A stretch of 64,000 bases of DNA from Spirochaetales bacterium (GCA_015075425.1 JABTUL010000002.1:558001-622000); one strand, 5' to 3'. Shown: positions 16,526 to 25,841, numbered from the stretch's first letter. Notes: a model not told the origin generated them from the letters alone. Numbers and translations are program-made.

Positions 16526-17013
16526 GCAAAAATCTCTCTGAGTGGAGTTTCATAGCGTTCTTTGATGGCCTGAGCTTCCTCCTGGGCCTTACCGCTTTCC
16601 AGGTTCAACATATGAACCAGCAACACCTTCTGATCTCCGCTAACGTTGGAAGAGACTGTGCCCGGAGTCAGCGAAATCATATTGGCAAATAGGGCAATCA
16701 CCAGCGGATGCGATGGCTCAAGGGGTATCTGAAGAAATCCAGGCGTAAGCTTTTTTTTGGGGCCCAGAATCAATCGCGCCACCTGAATGTTAGAAATGAT
16801 AATGTCATAGGTGAAAATGCCAAGCAATCGCAAAAGGGCCCATCGGCTACGCACCCTGGGGTAGTCAGGCCAGAAACGACGGGTCAGTAGCGGAATCGCT
16901 AAGGCGATGATCCCGGCGAGTACAAGAGAGCCTGGATCCACGCTATTGACCATCATGAGCCAGCTGGCAAAAACTACCAGACTGAGCATTTTCCGCGGCA
17001 AGATCCACTTCAT
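16522..17013 (-). CDS. mrpE: Mrp-type Na+/H+ antiporter subunit E
   Basis: 163 aa. Two or three N-terminal helices, then a cytoplasmic domain with IISNIQVARLIL and the family motif ANMISLTPGTVS. Length is usual for MrpE/MnhE. Overlaps mrpD and mrpF by four bases each. Confidence 0.9.
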   Translation of the reverse strand: MKWILPRKMLSLVVFASWLMMVNSVDPGSLVLAGIIALAIPLLTRRFWPDYPRVRSRWALLRLLGIFTYDIIISNIQVARLILGPKKKLTPGFLQIPLEPSHPLVIALFANMISLTPGTVSSNVSGDQKVLLVHMLNLESGKAQEEAQAIKERYETPLREIFA

Positions 17014-18545
17014 GGCGCGGCCCCCAGCACAGATTTGATATAGATGGCCGGCTCAAGGGTTTGCGCTGCCGTGGCCACGGTGAGTTGATAGGCCCGGTCC
17101 GCGCCCACGGAAAGGGAAAGAATAAACAGAAGGTGCAATCCAATGGCCAGCCATTGCACCGGTTTGATCGCCCCGGCAGTTCGCAACATCTCCTCGTTGG
17201 AAATTTCCGGGCCCGCCGACTGCGCGGGATGCATTTTCCAGAAGAGAATGCTGATCGCCCGCGAAAGAGCCACCAGAATCAGCAGTGCGCAAACAAGGAC
17301 CAGAGTCCAGATCCCGTAGCCCGCGAATGTATCCGGCATGGCCGAAAGCAAGAGCAGCTTGCCCAGAAAACCCGACAACGGGGGCAGGCCGGCCACAGTC
17401 ATGGCCACTATGGCCGTTAGAAAACCCAGTAGCCCCCAGCGGGGCAATGGCTTTCCAGGGGTGAGCTGGTCGTCCTCTGAACGGGCAGCACTGAGGAGCC
17501 CGCTGACCAGATAAAAAGCGGCGACAGCAATGGTCGAATGAACCATGTAGTACAGGCCCGCAGCCACTGTTTCCAGAGTATGGATGGACAGAGCAAGGAG
17601 CATTGTCCCCACGGAGGCGAGGAGTAGCTGGCCCTGCAGGCCGCGCAGACGCCGACTGCCCAGCGCTCCCAACGTTCCCAGAATCAATGTCAGCGCGGCC
17701 AGGGCAGTGACAACGGGCCAGATGTAGCCGGAGAGGGCCCCGGAGGCCGGACCAAAGAACAGGGTAAAAATCCGCAGAATCGCATAGACGCCCACTTTGG
17801 TCATGATGGCAAAAAGAGAGGCCACGGCAGTCGAGGCCACACCGTAAGTGTGAGGCAACCAGAAGCCCAGAGGCAGTAACGCGGCCTTCAGCGCAAAAAC
17901 GATAAACAAAACCAATCCGGCCGCGCGGGCCAGAAACTGATCCTGTGCGGGCAGCCGGGCAATCTGGGTGGCCAGGTCAGCCATGTTTAAGGAGCCGGTA
18001 AGCCCGTACAGGGTCGTGATTCCCATGAGAAAAATTCCTGAACCAATAAGATTGAGGAATACAAAGCGGATACCCATACGCACTCGTTCGCTTTTGCCGC
18101 CATGCAAAAGCAAAGAATACGATGAGATTAAAAGAACTTCAAAAAATACAAAAAGATTAAATAAGTCACCTGTAAGAAATGCGCCATTAACGCCCACCAG
18201 CTGAAATTGAAACAGAGCATGAAAATAACGACCGCGACTGTCTGAGCCGTCCATGGCAAAAAGAAGAGCGGGGAGTGCTATCGCACTGACCAGAAGAACC
18301 ATGAGAGAGCTGAGCCGGTCTGCCACCAGAATGATACCAAACCGAGCCGGCCAGTTGCTCAAATTGTACACGGTGATCTGACCTTCAGCGGTTAACTCAA
18401 GCAGTAGCAAACTCCCCGCCGCCAGTGTGAGTGTGGCCAGCAGGGCAAGCCCGCGCTGCAGCCATTGCGGGGAACCGGCCAGAAAAACCAGAAGTATCCC
18501 GGTGGCCAGAGGTAAAATGATGGGCAGGATTACCAGGTCATTCAT
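17010..18545 (-). CDS. mrpD: Mrp-type Na+/H+ antiporter subunit D
   Basis: 511 aa, about fourteen membrane helices, related to NuoN/NuoM of complex I. Key charged residues sit in the expected places: Glu in LFVFFEVLLISSYSLLLHG and Lys in LKAALLPLGFWLPHTYGVAS, with a second Lys in FAIMTKVGVYAILRI. These form the proton path of Mrp antiporters. Four-base overlaps with mrpC and mrpE indicate coupled translation. Confidence 0.92.
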   Translation of the reverse strand: MNDLVILPIILPLATGILLVFLAGSPQWLQRGLALLATLTLAAGSLLLLELTAEGQITVYNLSNWPARFGIILVADRLSSLMVLLVSAIALPALLFAMDGSDSRGRYFHALFQFQLVGVNGAFLTGDLFNLFVFFEVLLISSYSLLLHGGKSERVRMGIRFVFLNLIGSGIFLMGITTLYGLTGSLNMADLATQIARLPAQDQFLARAAGLVLFIVFALKAALLPLGFWLPHTYGVASTAVASLFAIMTKVGVYAILRIFTLFFGPASGALSGYIWPVVTALAALTLILGTLGALGSRRLRGLQGQLLLASVGTMLLALSIHTLETVAAGLYYMVHSTIAVAAFYLVSGLLSAARSEDDQLTPGKPLPRWGLLGFLTAIVAMTVAGLPPLSGFLGKLLLLSAMPDTFAGYGIWTLVLVCALLILVALSRAISILFWKMHPAQSAGPEISNEEMLRTAGAIKPVQWLAIGLHLLFILSLSVGADRAYQLTVATAAQTLEPAIYIKSVLGAAP

Positions 18546-18880
18546 GGCCTCTCCTCTCCATCCACATGGTCGCTACCGGAAAGAAAGTAAGAACGAATCG
18601 CCAGCACAATCGACAGGGCCGTCATGGCAAAACCGATAACGATCGCTGTGAGCACCAGCGCCTGCGGTAGAGGATCGGTGTACATGCTAACATCCACGGG
18701 GCCGGGGGCAACAATCGGCGCAGCGTCGGGCCGCAGTCGCCCCATGGAAAAAATGAAAAGATTCACAGCATAAGAAAGAAGAGTCAAACCAAAGATCACA
18801 TCAAAAGTTCGCGCGCGCAAAAGTAGATACACCGCACATCCTGTGAGCACTCCAATTCCACTGGCCATCAGGGCTTCCAT
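18542..18880 (-). CDS. mrpC: Mrp-type Na+/H+ antiporter subunit C
   Basis: 112 aa, homologous to NuoK. Three helices with the hallmark DPLPQALVLTAIVIGFA near residue 68. Its start lies inside the last 13 bases of mrpA. Confidence 0.92.
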   Translation of the reverse strand: MEALMASGIGVLTGCAVYLLLRARTFDVIFGLTLLSYAVNLFIFSMGRLRPDAAPIVAPGPVDVSMYTDPLPQALVLTAIVIGFAMTALSIVLAIRSYFLSGSDHVDGEERP

Positions 18881-21666
18881 GGGTTGCGCTCCTTTCCCAA
18901 TTCGTGATCGTTACCGGGTCGGTACAGTCGCCCGAGCTCCGTCAGAATGAGCATTGTGGTTCCCACCACTACAAGGAACACTCCTGTATCAAAAAGCATG
19001 GCCGTGGCTACTTCAAATTCTCCAACCACGGGCCAGTGCACATGGGTAAATGCCGACGTCAAAAAGGGGAACCCGAGCAGGAGACTGCCCGCCCCTGTCG
19101 CAAAAGCGAGTAGCAGCCCGACGGCGATCAAAATCGCAAAAGGCAGACGCAACCGAGCATGAGCCCACTCGTTGCCACCGGCCACAAACTGCACAACAAG
19201 AGCCACGGACGCAATCAATCCGGCAATGAACCCTCCTCCCGGTGCATTGTGACCGCGCAGAAATACATACAGGGCCACTGCCAGCGCAACAGGAAGAAGA
19301 GGCCGCGTAATGGCCGTGAGAATCAACGGATGTTTATCGAGGGCTCGGTGCACAGCCTGATCCGGCAGCACAGCCTTCATACCCTGAAAAAGCCCGTAGA
19401 TTGCCAGAGCGGCAATGCCCAGTACAGAAATTTCTCCCATGGTATCAAAGCCACGGAAGTCCACCAGGGTCACATTGACCACATTGGCCCCACCACCTCC
19501 GGAAATGCTATTTTTCAGATGATAAGCCGATGTACTTTCATGAGGTCGGGTCAGAATCGACCAGACGATCCCGGCCGTTCCCCCACCGGCCAGAACAGCC
19601 AGCACAAAATCGCGCGCGGACCGCAAATGACCTCTTTCCAATGGGGCCTCTTCCGGGAGTACATTCAGGGCCAGCAGTAAAAGCAAGAGCGTCACGACTT
19701 CTACAGAAAGCTGGGTGAGTGCCAGATCAGGGGCGGAAAATCGCTCAAAAGCGAGAATCACAACCAGGCCAATGACACTCAGTGAAATGATCGCATGCAG
19801 GCGTTGTCTGTACCAGCGCACGCTGACCAGGGAGGCTATGACCAGCAAAAGCCAGGCAACCAGACTGCCAGGATCGATAGCCAGCAGTTCCCGATTCCCG
19901 CCCCGGAAAAAATCACCTGGGAAAGCCATCCAGAGGGCAACAATGAATAAAAAGAAAGTGTAAAGAGCGTAACGTCGGAAGGAGAGGCCGTCAAGCAATT
20001 CTGCAATGTAGCGACTGCTGCGGACGGACCACAATATTACGGAATCAAAAAGGGCTCTGGCTTGAATGCGCGGCAGGATAATGCCCTGAAGGTGAAACCA
20101 GCGTTTCCAGATGAAAAAAAGAATCGATCCACCGACCAGAGCCGCGGCGCTCATCGCCAGTGGCATTGTAAAACCATGCCATAAAGAAAGATGAATATCC
20201 AGACTGCGCGCAGCCGTGGCAAATCCAGCGCTAACCACAATCGGTTGGATAAGAGCGGGGAGAAGACCAATCAGAAGAGCCAGGCCGGTTAGAATCTCCA
20301 CAGGCAGTCGCATGGGCCACGGTGGCTCATGACCGTGACGCGGCGTATGACCTTCTTTACCAAAGAAAGTGCCGATCACAAAACGCAGAGTGTAGGCGAT
20401 GCCAAAAAGTCCGGCACCCAGAGCAAGGTACGGCGCAAAAGAAAGCCAGGGATGAATCTGCTCTGCCTGCAAAGAAGCTTCAAAAAAAAGCTCCTTACTC
20501 AAAAAACCATTCAGTGGGGGCAGACCGGCCATGGCCGCTCCCGCAAAGAGCGACAGAATCATCATTCGCGGCAGAGTGCGACGCAGTCCGCCCAGAACAC
20601 TCAGATCGCGCGTCCCCGTTTCATGGTCCACAATCCCTGCAGTCATAAAAAGAGCCGCTTTGAAAATCGCATGGTTGAGAATGTGGAAGACCCCTGCATA
20701 CGCCGCAGCCGTGGTCCCCAGGCCAAAAAGAGCGGTGATGAGGCCCAGGTGACTGATCGTGGAATAGGCAAGCAGGCCCTTTAAGTCGTCCTGTTTGATG
20801 GCCCAGTAGGCTGCGAGAAATGCCGTGATGAGACCCGTTGAGGTCATAAGAACCACCCAGTAAGAATGGCCGGAAAGGGCCGGGTGCAGGCGAGCCAGAA
20901 GGAAAACACCGGCCTTAACCATGGTGGCAGAGTGCAAATAGGCGCTTACCGGTGTCGGTGCAGCCATGGCATGCGGTAACCAGAAGTGGAAGGGAAACTG
21001 AGCCGACTTGGTAGCAGCTCCCAGAAAGACCAGCAGGAGCGCTGCCGGATAGTAAGGATGGGCCACGATCCGCGGACCGGCCCCGAGGATCGTATCGAGA
21101 TCAAAGCCCCCTGCCATGCGACCGAGCAAAATGGCACCGCCCATGAGTGCCAGACCGCCAAGGCCGGTCACGGTGAGAGCCATCCGGGCCCCCTGGCGGG
21201 CCGCAGCCTGATCATTCCAGTAACCAATCAAAAGAAAACTGCTGATACTGGTAAGTTCCCAGAATACTACCAAAAGTAATATGTTTCCGGACAGAACAAC
21301 ACCCAGCATGGAACCCATGAAGAGGAGCAGGAAGAAAAAGAAACGGGCAAACGCATCCTGCTGACTCAGGTAGAAACGTGCGTATAGAATGATCAAGAGT
21401 CCAATTCCGGAAACAAGACCGGCGAAAAGGAGCCCCATACCATCCATGCGCAGATGGAACTCGAGTCCCAGGGCGGGTAACCAGCTAAAGCTTTCATGCA
21501 GGACCACGCCAGCCAGCACCGCGGGAGCCAGAAACAGAATCGTTCCAAAAGAGCAAACGCCGGCAAAAGCCCCGAGCAGGGTTACCGCATTGCGCCCATG
21601 ACGCGCAAACAAAAGCACGAGTGGCGAGACTGCGAACGGAGCGGCAACGATAAGGAGCAGACTCAT
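18868..21666 (-). CDS. mrpA: Mrp-type Na+/H+ antiporter subunit A with fused B domain
   Basis: 932 aa. Residues 1-500 are NuoL-like, with Glu in VVFWELTSISSFLLIGYW and Lys in ATKSAQFPFHFWLPHAM. Residues 600-770 are the MrpA-specific part (DLALTQLSVEVVTLLLLLLALN), and the last 150 residues (HPLILTAITRPLLPVALAVA, HNAPGGGFIAGL) are MrpB. The A-B fusion is the arrangement found in group 2 Mrp systems. The complete ABCDEFG set means this cell can expel Na+ and tolerate alkali or salt. It follows the helix-hairpin-helix gene by 17 bp, so both may be on one transcript. Confidence 0.92.
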   Translation of the reverse strand: MSLLLIVAAPFAVSPLVLLFARHGRNAVTLLGAFAGVCSFGTILFLAPAVLAGVVLHESFSWLPALGLEFHLRMDGMGLLFAGLVSGIGLLIILYARFYLSQQDAFARFFFFLLLFMGSMLGVVLSGNILLLVVFWELTSISSFLLIGYWNDQAAARQGARMALTVTGLGGLALMGGAILLGRMAGGFDLDTILGAGPRIVAHPYYPAALLLVFLGAATKSAQFPFHFWLPHAMAAPTPVSAYLHSATMVKAGVFLLARLHPALSGHSYWVVLMTSTGLITAFLAAYWAIKQDDLKGLLAYSTISHLGLITALFGLGTTAAAYAGVFHILNHAIFKAALFMTAGIVDHETGTRDLSVLGGLRRTLPRMMILSLFAGAAMAGLPPLNGFLSKELFFEASLQAEQIHPWLSFAPYLALGAGLFGIAYTLRFVIGTFFGKEGHTPRHGHEPPWPMRLPVEILTGLALLIGLLPALIQPIVVSAGFATAARSLDIHLSLWHGFTMPLAMSAAALVGGSILFFIWKRWFHLQGIILPRIQARALFDSVILWSVRSSRYIAELLDGLSFRRYALYTFFLFIVALWMAFPGDFFRGGNRELLAIDPGSLVAWLLLVIASLVSVRWYRQRLHAIISLSVIGLVVILAFERFSAPDLALTQLSVEVVTLLLLLLALNVLPEEAPLERGHLRSARDFVLAVLAGGGTAGIVWSILTRPHESTSAYHLKNSISGGGGANVVNVTLVDFRGFDTMGEISVLGIAALAIYGLFQGMKAVLPDQAVHRALDKHPLILTAITRPLLPVALAVALYVFLRGHNAPGGGFIAGLIASVALVVQFVAGGNEWAHARLRLPFAILIAVGLLLAFATGAGSLLLGFPFLTSAFTHVHWPVVGEFEVATAMLFDTGVFLVVVGTTMLILTELGRLYRPGNDHELGKERNPWKP

Positions 21667-21683
21667 GGAAGATGTTTACAAAT

Positions 21684-22088
21684 TCAGTAGCTGATGGCGC
21701 GCGGCAGCTTTTTGGCCTGAGCGATCCACTCTTTTACCCGACCCGGATTGGGGAGCTGCCGTACCAATTTTTTGCGACCATTGATTTCCTGCATTTTGCT
21801 CATAAGATTCTCCGGAGTACGCTTGGCCAGCTCAACGACTGTATCGACTCCCGACGCTTCCAGAAGGTCTGCGTATTCTTCCCCGACTCCGGTGATGCGA
21901 AATAGATCCACGTGATTCACCCACTCAAGAATGAGTTTGCCGGGGATTCCAGAATTGCTGGCCAACTCTTTGCGACCGGCCGGCGTGGAGCCTTTTTTCA
22001 GTAGATCTCCAGTCGAGCGTACGCCAACGCTGCGTAACGCTGTTGCGTACTTGGGGCCGATACCTTCAACGTATTCAAGTTTTGCCAT
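21684..22088 (-). CDS. Helix-hairpin-helix protein (DUF4332-like)
   Basis: 134 aa from the ATG at 22086-22088, with GGAG nine bases upstream. Two helix-hairpin-helix units are visible: EYVEGIGPKYATALRSVGV at residues 5-23 and RITGVGEEYADLLEASGV in the middle, each with the GxG turn that grips DNA backbone. The tail LPNPGRVKEWIAQAKKLPR is also typical of DUF4332. These proteins are small, soluble and of unknown role. Placement 17 bp before mrpA suggests co-transcription. Confidence 0.75.
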   Translation of the reverse strand: MAKLEYVEGIGPKYATALRSVGVRSTGDLLKKGSTPAGRKELASNSGIPGKLILEWVNHVDLFRITGVGEEYADLLEASGVDTVVELAKRTPENLMSKMQEINGRKKLVRQLPNPGRVKEWIAQAKKLPRAISY

Positions 22089-22184
22089 ATTCTGTAACTC
22101 CTCTAAGCTTGCGGGGCGGGCCCTCAAGCTCATCAAAATCGACCTACCGAACCGCGGGCAAGCAGAAAAAGCTCAAACATCGGA

Positions 22185-23015
22185 TCAGCCCAGCGGCTCC
22201 AGGATTCCGAGGACCAGCAAAAGTAATATGAAAGCACCCAGCGCAATCCGGTACAGGATGAACACCAGAGTCGTGTGAGTTCTAAGAAAGCGCAAGAGGC
22301 CGGCTATTGTGATATAGCCGGTGAGCGCGGAGACAAAAAGGCCAATCCCCAGACCGCTAAAGCCAGCACTGGCCAGATGATCCCATTCCTGGTAGAGCTC
22401 ATAGAGCCCGGAGAGAGCGATGGCCGGCACAGAGAGCAGGAAGGAGAATCGCATGGCTGCCTCACGTGTAAAGCCCAGCATGAGACCCATCGTCAAAGTT
22501 ACACCGGCACGGGAAGCACCGGGAATCAGCGCCAGCGCCTGGGCAAGGCCGATAAACAAGGCATCCTTCCAGGTAATGTCATGGACAATGCGCGTGCGCC
22601 GGGCATAAAATTCCGTGATCCAGAGGGCCAGGGCAAGCACGATAAGACTTGCAGCGATGACATAGAGAGAACGGAAAGGGCCGGTAATAAACCGGGCAAA
22701 AAGGAGACCACAAACACTGACGGGGACCGTACCCAGCACCAGATACCAGGCCATGCGAGCGGCATCATCAGCAAACGGTTTACCAGAAAAAAGCCCGCGC
22801 AACGCGGCGCCGCCAAACTGTAGCAGGTCCTTCCAGAAATAGATTACCAGAGCAAAGAGAGTGCCCAGTTGAATGACAGCGGAGTAAGCAGCTCCCGGAT
22901 CACCCCAGTTTAAAAAAGCTGGCAGGATGCGTAAGTGTGCCGTGCTCGAAACAGGAATGAATTCAGTCAGGCCCTGAATGAGGCCCAGGAGTGTTGCCTG
23001 CCAGGCGGTTACCAT
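22185..23015 (-). CDS. uppP: Undecaprenyl-diphosphatase (UppP/BacA)
   Basis: 276 aa, eight predicted membrane helices. Active-site motifs are LIQGLTEFIPVSSTAHL at residues 12-28 and PGASRAGVTLTMGL near 165, supplying the Glu, Ser, Arg and His of the BacA fold. It recycles undecaprenyl diphosphate to the monophosphate carrier used for peptidoglycan and surface glycans. The neighbouring divergent glycosyltransferase also uses a polyprenyl carrier, a plausible functional link. Confidence 0.93.
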   Translation of the reverse strand: MVTAWQATLLGLIQGLTEFIPVSSTAHLRILPAFLNWGDPGAAYSAVIQLGTLFALVIYFWKDLLQFGGAALRGLFSGKPFADDAARMAWYLVLGTVPVSVCGLLFARFITGPFRSLYVIAASLIVLALALWITEFYARRTRIVHDITWKDALFIGLAQALALIPGASRAGVTLTMGLMLGFTREAAMRFSFLLSVPAIALSGLYELYQEWDHLASAGFSGLGIGLFVSALTGYITIAGLLRFLRTHTTLVFILYRIALGAFILLLLVLGILEPLG

Positions 23016-23138
23016 TCGTTCGGCTTGCGATGCAGCCCTGACCGGTCAAATACAATCGCAGAACCGAAAAAAAAATCCAGGACCTGGGGTGCGCTGGAAT
23101 GGACTTGACGGGGACGGCACTTTAGCCGGCCTTTGGCT

Positions 23139-24062
23139 ATGGCCGCCCGCCGTAAAAAACAGGTATCGATTATCGTTCCCGTGTACAATGAAAGTGAATC
23201 TGTCGGGGAACTGCTTGCAGAAATCGAAAAGGTTGTGCCCGCACGTTACCAGTTTGAAATTCTCTTTGTGGATGACGGTTCAACCGATCAAACCGTCCAA
23301 ACCATCCGCTCTCTGCGTGGCCAGAAAGTCCGCATCCGGCTCATTGAACTGAGCCGGAATTTTGGTAAAGAGGCTGCCATTGTTTGTGGGCTGGATCAGG
23401 TGCAAGCAGCGGCCGCTATCGTCATGGATGGCGATCTCCAGCACCCACCTGCATTGCTCCCGGCCATGATGGCAGCCTGGGAAGATGGCTACGAAGTTGT
23501 CGAATGCGTCAAAGAAGATCGCGGCCGGGAAAGCCATTTATTTAGATTTATAGTGAAATCATTCTATAAAATTCTTAATTTATTCAGCGGAGTGAACCTT
23601 CGCGGCGCCAGCGACTATAAATTGCTGGATTCCCGGGCCATTGCAGCCATTCAAACAATGCCAGAACGAAATATTTTTTTTCGGGGCATGGTCCACTGGA
23701 TCGGTTTTAAAGTGAAAACCATTCCATTTTCTGTGCCAGAGCGACGCTTTGGCAAAACACGCTGGTCCCTCCTGCAGCTGGCCGGGCTGGCCATTACCGG
23801 TGTCCTTTCTTTTACATCGTATCCCCTGCGGCTGGTCACAATCGGCGGGTTTCTCTTTATGCTCTTTGGACTTGTGCTGGGTGCGCAAACGATCTACAAC
23901 AAGTACCATCTGAAAAATGACGTTAGCGGCACGGCAACGATCGTTATACTGATTTTAATTACAGGCAGTCTGATTCTATTGGGGCTCGGCATTATTGGTG
24001 AATACCTGGCGCGAATTTATGCGGAAATCAAGCAACGGCCGCGCTACGTGATCAAGAGATAG
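23139..24062 (+). CDS. GT2 polyprenyl-phosphate glycosyltransferase with two membrane helices
   Basis: 307 aa from the ATG at 23139; a TTG two codons earlier is possible. GT-A fold motifs: VSIIVPVYNESESVGELL, FVDDGSTDQT and AIVMDGDLQHPP (DxD equivalent), then RRFGKTRWSLLQLAGLAI. Two C-terminal membrane helices follow, as in GtrB, ArnC and DPM1-like enzymes that move a sugar from a nucleotide donor to polyprenyl phosphate. Membrane glycosyltransferases that could use the product are at 27265 and 40244. Confidence 0.85.
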   Translation: MAARRKKQVSIIVPVYNESESVGELLAEIEKVVPARYQFEILFVDDGSTDQTVQTIRSLRGQKVRIRLIELSRNFGKEAAIVCGLDQVQAAAAIVMDGDLQHPPALLPAMMAAWEDGYEVVECVKEDRGRESHLFRFIVKSFYKILNLFSGVNLRGASDYKLLDSRAIAAIQTMPERNIFFRGMVHWIGFKVKTIPFSVPERRFGKTRWSLLQLAGLAITGVLSFTSYPLRLVTIGGFLFMLFGLVLGAQTIYNKYHLKNDVSGTATIVILILITGSLILLGLGIIGEYLARIYAEIKQRPRYVIKR

Positions 24063-24138
24063 AAGGCGCGAAGATCACTTGCTGCCAGCGGCAACAAAGG
24101 CGGGTTACGGTCACAACGCCAATCCCAGTTCGCCTTCT
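24061..24138 (+). other. Structured segment after the glycosyltransferase gene
   Basis: AGAAGGCG at 24061-24068 pairs with CGCCTTCT at 24131-24138. Inside lie two smaller hairpins, TGCC-AGC-GGCA and GGCG with CGCC around 24100-24120. It does not fit a tRNA on either strand. It may simply stabilise the 3' end of the mRNA. Confidence 0.35.
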
Positions 24139-24142
24139 TAAT

Positions 24143-24177
24143 TCCCGGTCCAGGGTCATAAAGTCCCCGGGATTTTT
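24143..24177 (+). terminator. Probable intrinsic terminator of the glycosyltransferase gene
   Basis: TCCCGG (24143-24148) pairs with CCGGGA (24167-24172) and is followed at once by TTTTT (24173-24177). The loop is long (18 bases), so strength is uncertain. Confidence 0.45.
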
Positions 24178-24213
24178 ATAGACACGGAGCTTTCAGGCCG
24201 GTCTAAAAAACTC

Positions 24214-24242
24214 TTGACCTGGCCCCTGCCGGACAATACATT
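24214..24242 (+). promoter_or_regulatory. Sigma70-like promoter of the coiled-coil gene, possibly leaderless
   Basis: TTGACC at 24214-24219, a 17-base spacer and TACATT at 24237-24242. The start codon ATG is at 24248, only five bases after the -10 box, which puts the expected transcription start on the ATG itself. The -35 half with its flank recurs in the decayed duplicate at 25882. Confidence 0.5.
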
Positions 24243-24247
24243 AAGGC

Positions 24248-24697
24248 ATGGAAGTGGCTGAGGCCATTCAGATCATAAACGAGCGCTTCGGGACGGAAGC
24301 CTCTCAGGCTATTATCACCTGTCTGAACGAATACCGGGAGGATCGATTCTCTGCTCTCAGGGCCGAGCTTCTCAAGGAAATTGCTGAAGTCCGGGTGGAA
24401 ATCGCTGAAGTCCGGATGGAAATCGCTGAGGTCCGAACGGAAATTGCTGAAGTTCGAGCTGAACTGCTCAAAGAAATTGCCGGAGTTCGAACGGAGCTGC
24501 TCAAAGAAATTGCTGGAGTTCGGACGGACGTTAACAGAGAAATGGCTAAATTCCGTGTGGAAATTGCAGATATACGAACAGAGATGGCAAACATGCGTGC
24601 AGATTTCCAGAAAAATTTGCGTAACCAGACTGCCTGGATGATTGGAACACTGTTTGGCCTGACCGGTCTTTTGATTGCTGCCATCAAATGGCTTTAA
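24248..24697 (+). CDS. Coiled-coil protein with C-terminal membrane anchor (DUF1640-like)
   Basis: 149 aa. A short N-terminal head (EAIQIINERFGTEASQAII) leads into a stalk of near-identical repeats: four heptads of type EIAEVRx, then hendecads of type ELLKEIAGVRT, then degenerating units. One membrane helix, WMIGTLFGLTGLLIAAIKWL, ends the protein. The layout of head, coiled coil and tail anchor resembles CCDC90/DUF1640 proteins; the family link is tentative. It would form a trimeric or dimeric rod on the membrane. An intact relative is at 30831 and fragments are at 25882 and 32798. No ribosome site precedes the ATG, consistent with a leaderless message. Confidence 0.65.
   Translation: MEVAEAIQIINERFGTEASQAIITCLNEYREDRFSALRAELLKEIAEVRVEIAEVRMEIAEVRTEIAEVRAELLKEIAGVRTELLKEIAGVRTDVNREMAKFRVEIADIRTEMANMRADFQKNLRNQTAWMIGTLFGLTGLLIAAIKWL
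24377..24559 (+). repeat. In-frame 21 bp and 33 bp tandem repeats in the coiled-coil gene
   Basis: Four 21 bp units (24377-24460) encode EIAEVR plus V, M, T or A; two 33 bp units (24461-24526) encode ELLKEIAGVRT; a third, diverged 33 bp unit follows. Such arrays change copy number easily by slippage or recombination. Confidence 0.8.
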
Positions 24698-24719
24698 CCC
24701 GAAAAATCCACCAGCACCA

Positions 24720-25841
24720 ATGACGAACCGCTATCCTTACATTGACGTCCTGCGCGGTATTGCCATTTTGCTTGTGCTTGCCCATCATGTGATCTTCCTT
24801 CCGGGCTACAGACACGATCCTTCCTCTTTGCAGTACATCACATATCTGATTGGCTGGGCTGGCGTGGATCTGTTTTTTGTGATCAGCGGCTTTTTGATCG
24901 GTGGCCTGGTTTTCAGGGAAATTCGAGACACCGGCGAATTCAGAATTGGCCGTTTTTACTACCGACGCGCTTTGCGAATCCTGCCCGTGTATTACTTTCT
25001 GCTGGCGATAGTTTTTCTATTAATCTCGTCGGCATCGTGGACCTGGAGCACGCTTCTGGGCCACCTGTTTTTTTTACAAAACTACACAGGTTTCCTTTCC
25101 CCCGCTTCCGGCGCAATGCTCATCCATACCTGGTCGCTTTGCATTGAGGAGCACTTTTACCTGATATTCCCGTTCCTGATCTTCTTGCTCCAGAAAACAA
25201 ACCACACTCCGATCTTCCCCTGGCTGGCTATAAGCCTTTTGCCGATTTGCCTGGTCCTGCGCCTATCCGGGAGTAGCGGAGACTCCGATCAGGACATAAT
25301 GAATTTGCTCTATAAGTCCCATTTCCGTGCCGATGCCCTGGCGCTCGGCACGATCATAGCCTACTTTCACACTTACCGGGGAGAGCACATGGACCGGGTC
25401 CTGGCCCGCAAGTGGTGGCTGATTGGATTATCCGTGGTCTGCTTTATGCCGCTTACTTCCATCCCCATTCATGGACCAGCCAGTATGAAAACCTGGGGCT
25501 TGACGACCAACTTGCTGGGTGCAGCCGCTCTCCTGCTTTTAGCTTTACGCACAAAAACGACCCAACTGAAATGGCTGAGCCCATGGGCATTTATGGGAAC
25601 TCTGACCTACACGCTGTATATGGTTCACCCGTTGGTGGTTAGCCCGGTAGTGCTGGGCGCTGTGCCGGAGCTAAAAGATGCAATCGCAGGTGTCAGCGAA
25701 TGGATTCATACAAGCAGCCTCCCGCTGGCCGGGTTTTTTTATGTGGCAGTGTACGTAGCGATCAGCCTGCCTGTGGCCTGGCTCGTTGCTGTGCTGGTGG
25801 AGACGCCAGGGCTCTGGTTGAGGAAGAGATGGGTAGAGTGA
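24720..25841 (+). CDS. Acyltransferase 3 (OafA/YrhL-like) membrane protein
   Basis: 373 aa from the ATG at 24720. Motifs of membrane acyltransferase family 3: PYIDVLRGIAILLVLAHHV at the start with the catalytic His, then GVDLFFVISGFLIGGLVFRE, RFYYRRALRILPVYY, and HTWSLCIEEHFYLIFPFLIF with the second conserved acidic pair. About ten membrane helices. These enzymes move acetyl or other acyl groups onto surface glycans. The gene begins 22 bp after the coiled-coil gene and probably shares its promoter. The SGNH protein downstream may act in the same pathway, since many family-3 acyltransferases pair with SGNH domains. Confidence 0.85.
   Translation: MTNRYPYIDVLRGIAILLVLAHHVIFLPGYRHDPSSLQYITYLIGWAGVDLFFVISGFLIGGLVFREIRDTGEFRIGRFYYRRALRILPVYYFLLAIVFLLISSASWTWSTLLGHLFFLQNYTGFLSPASGAMLIHTWSLCIEEHFYLIFPFLIFLLQKTNHTPIFPWLAISLLPICLVLRLSGSSGDSDQDIMNLLYKSHFRADALALGTIIAYFHTYRGEHMDRVLARKWWLIGLSVVCFMPLTSIPIHGPASMKTWGLTTNLLGAAALLLLALRTKTTQLKWLSPWAFMGTLTYTLYMVHPLVVSPVVLGAVPELKDAIAGVSEWIHTSSLPLAGFFYVAVYVAISLPVAWLVAVLVETPGLWLRKRWVE

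Noticed and set aside
24061-24139. tRNA-like fold after the glycosyltransferase gene
   Set aside because: The 8 bp closing stem looks suggestive, but there is no T loop or anticodon arm of the right size on either strand.
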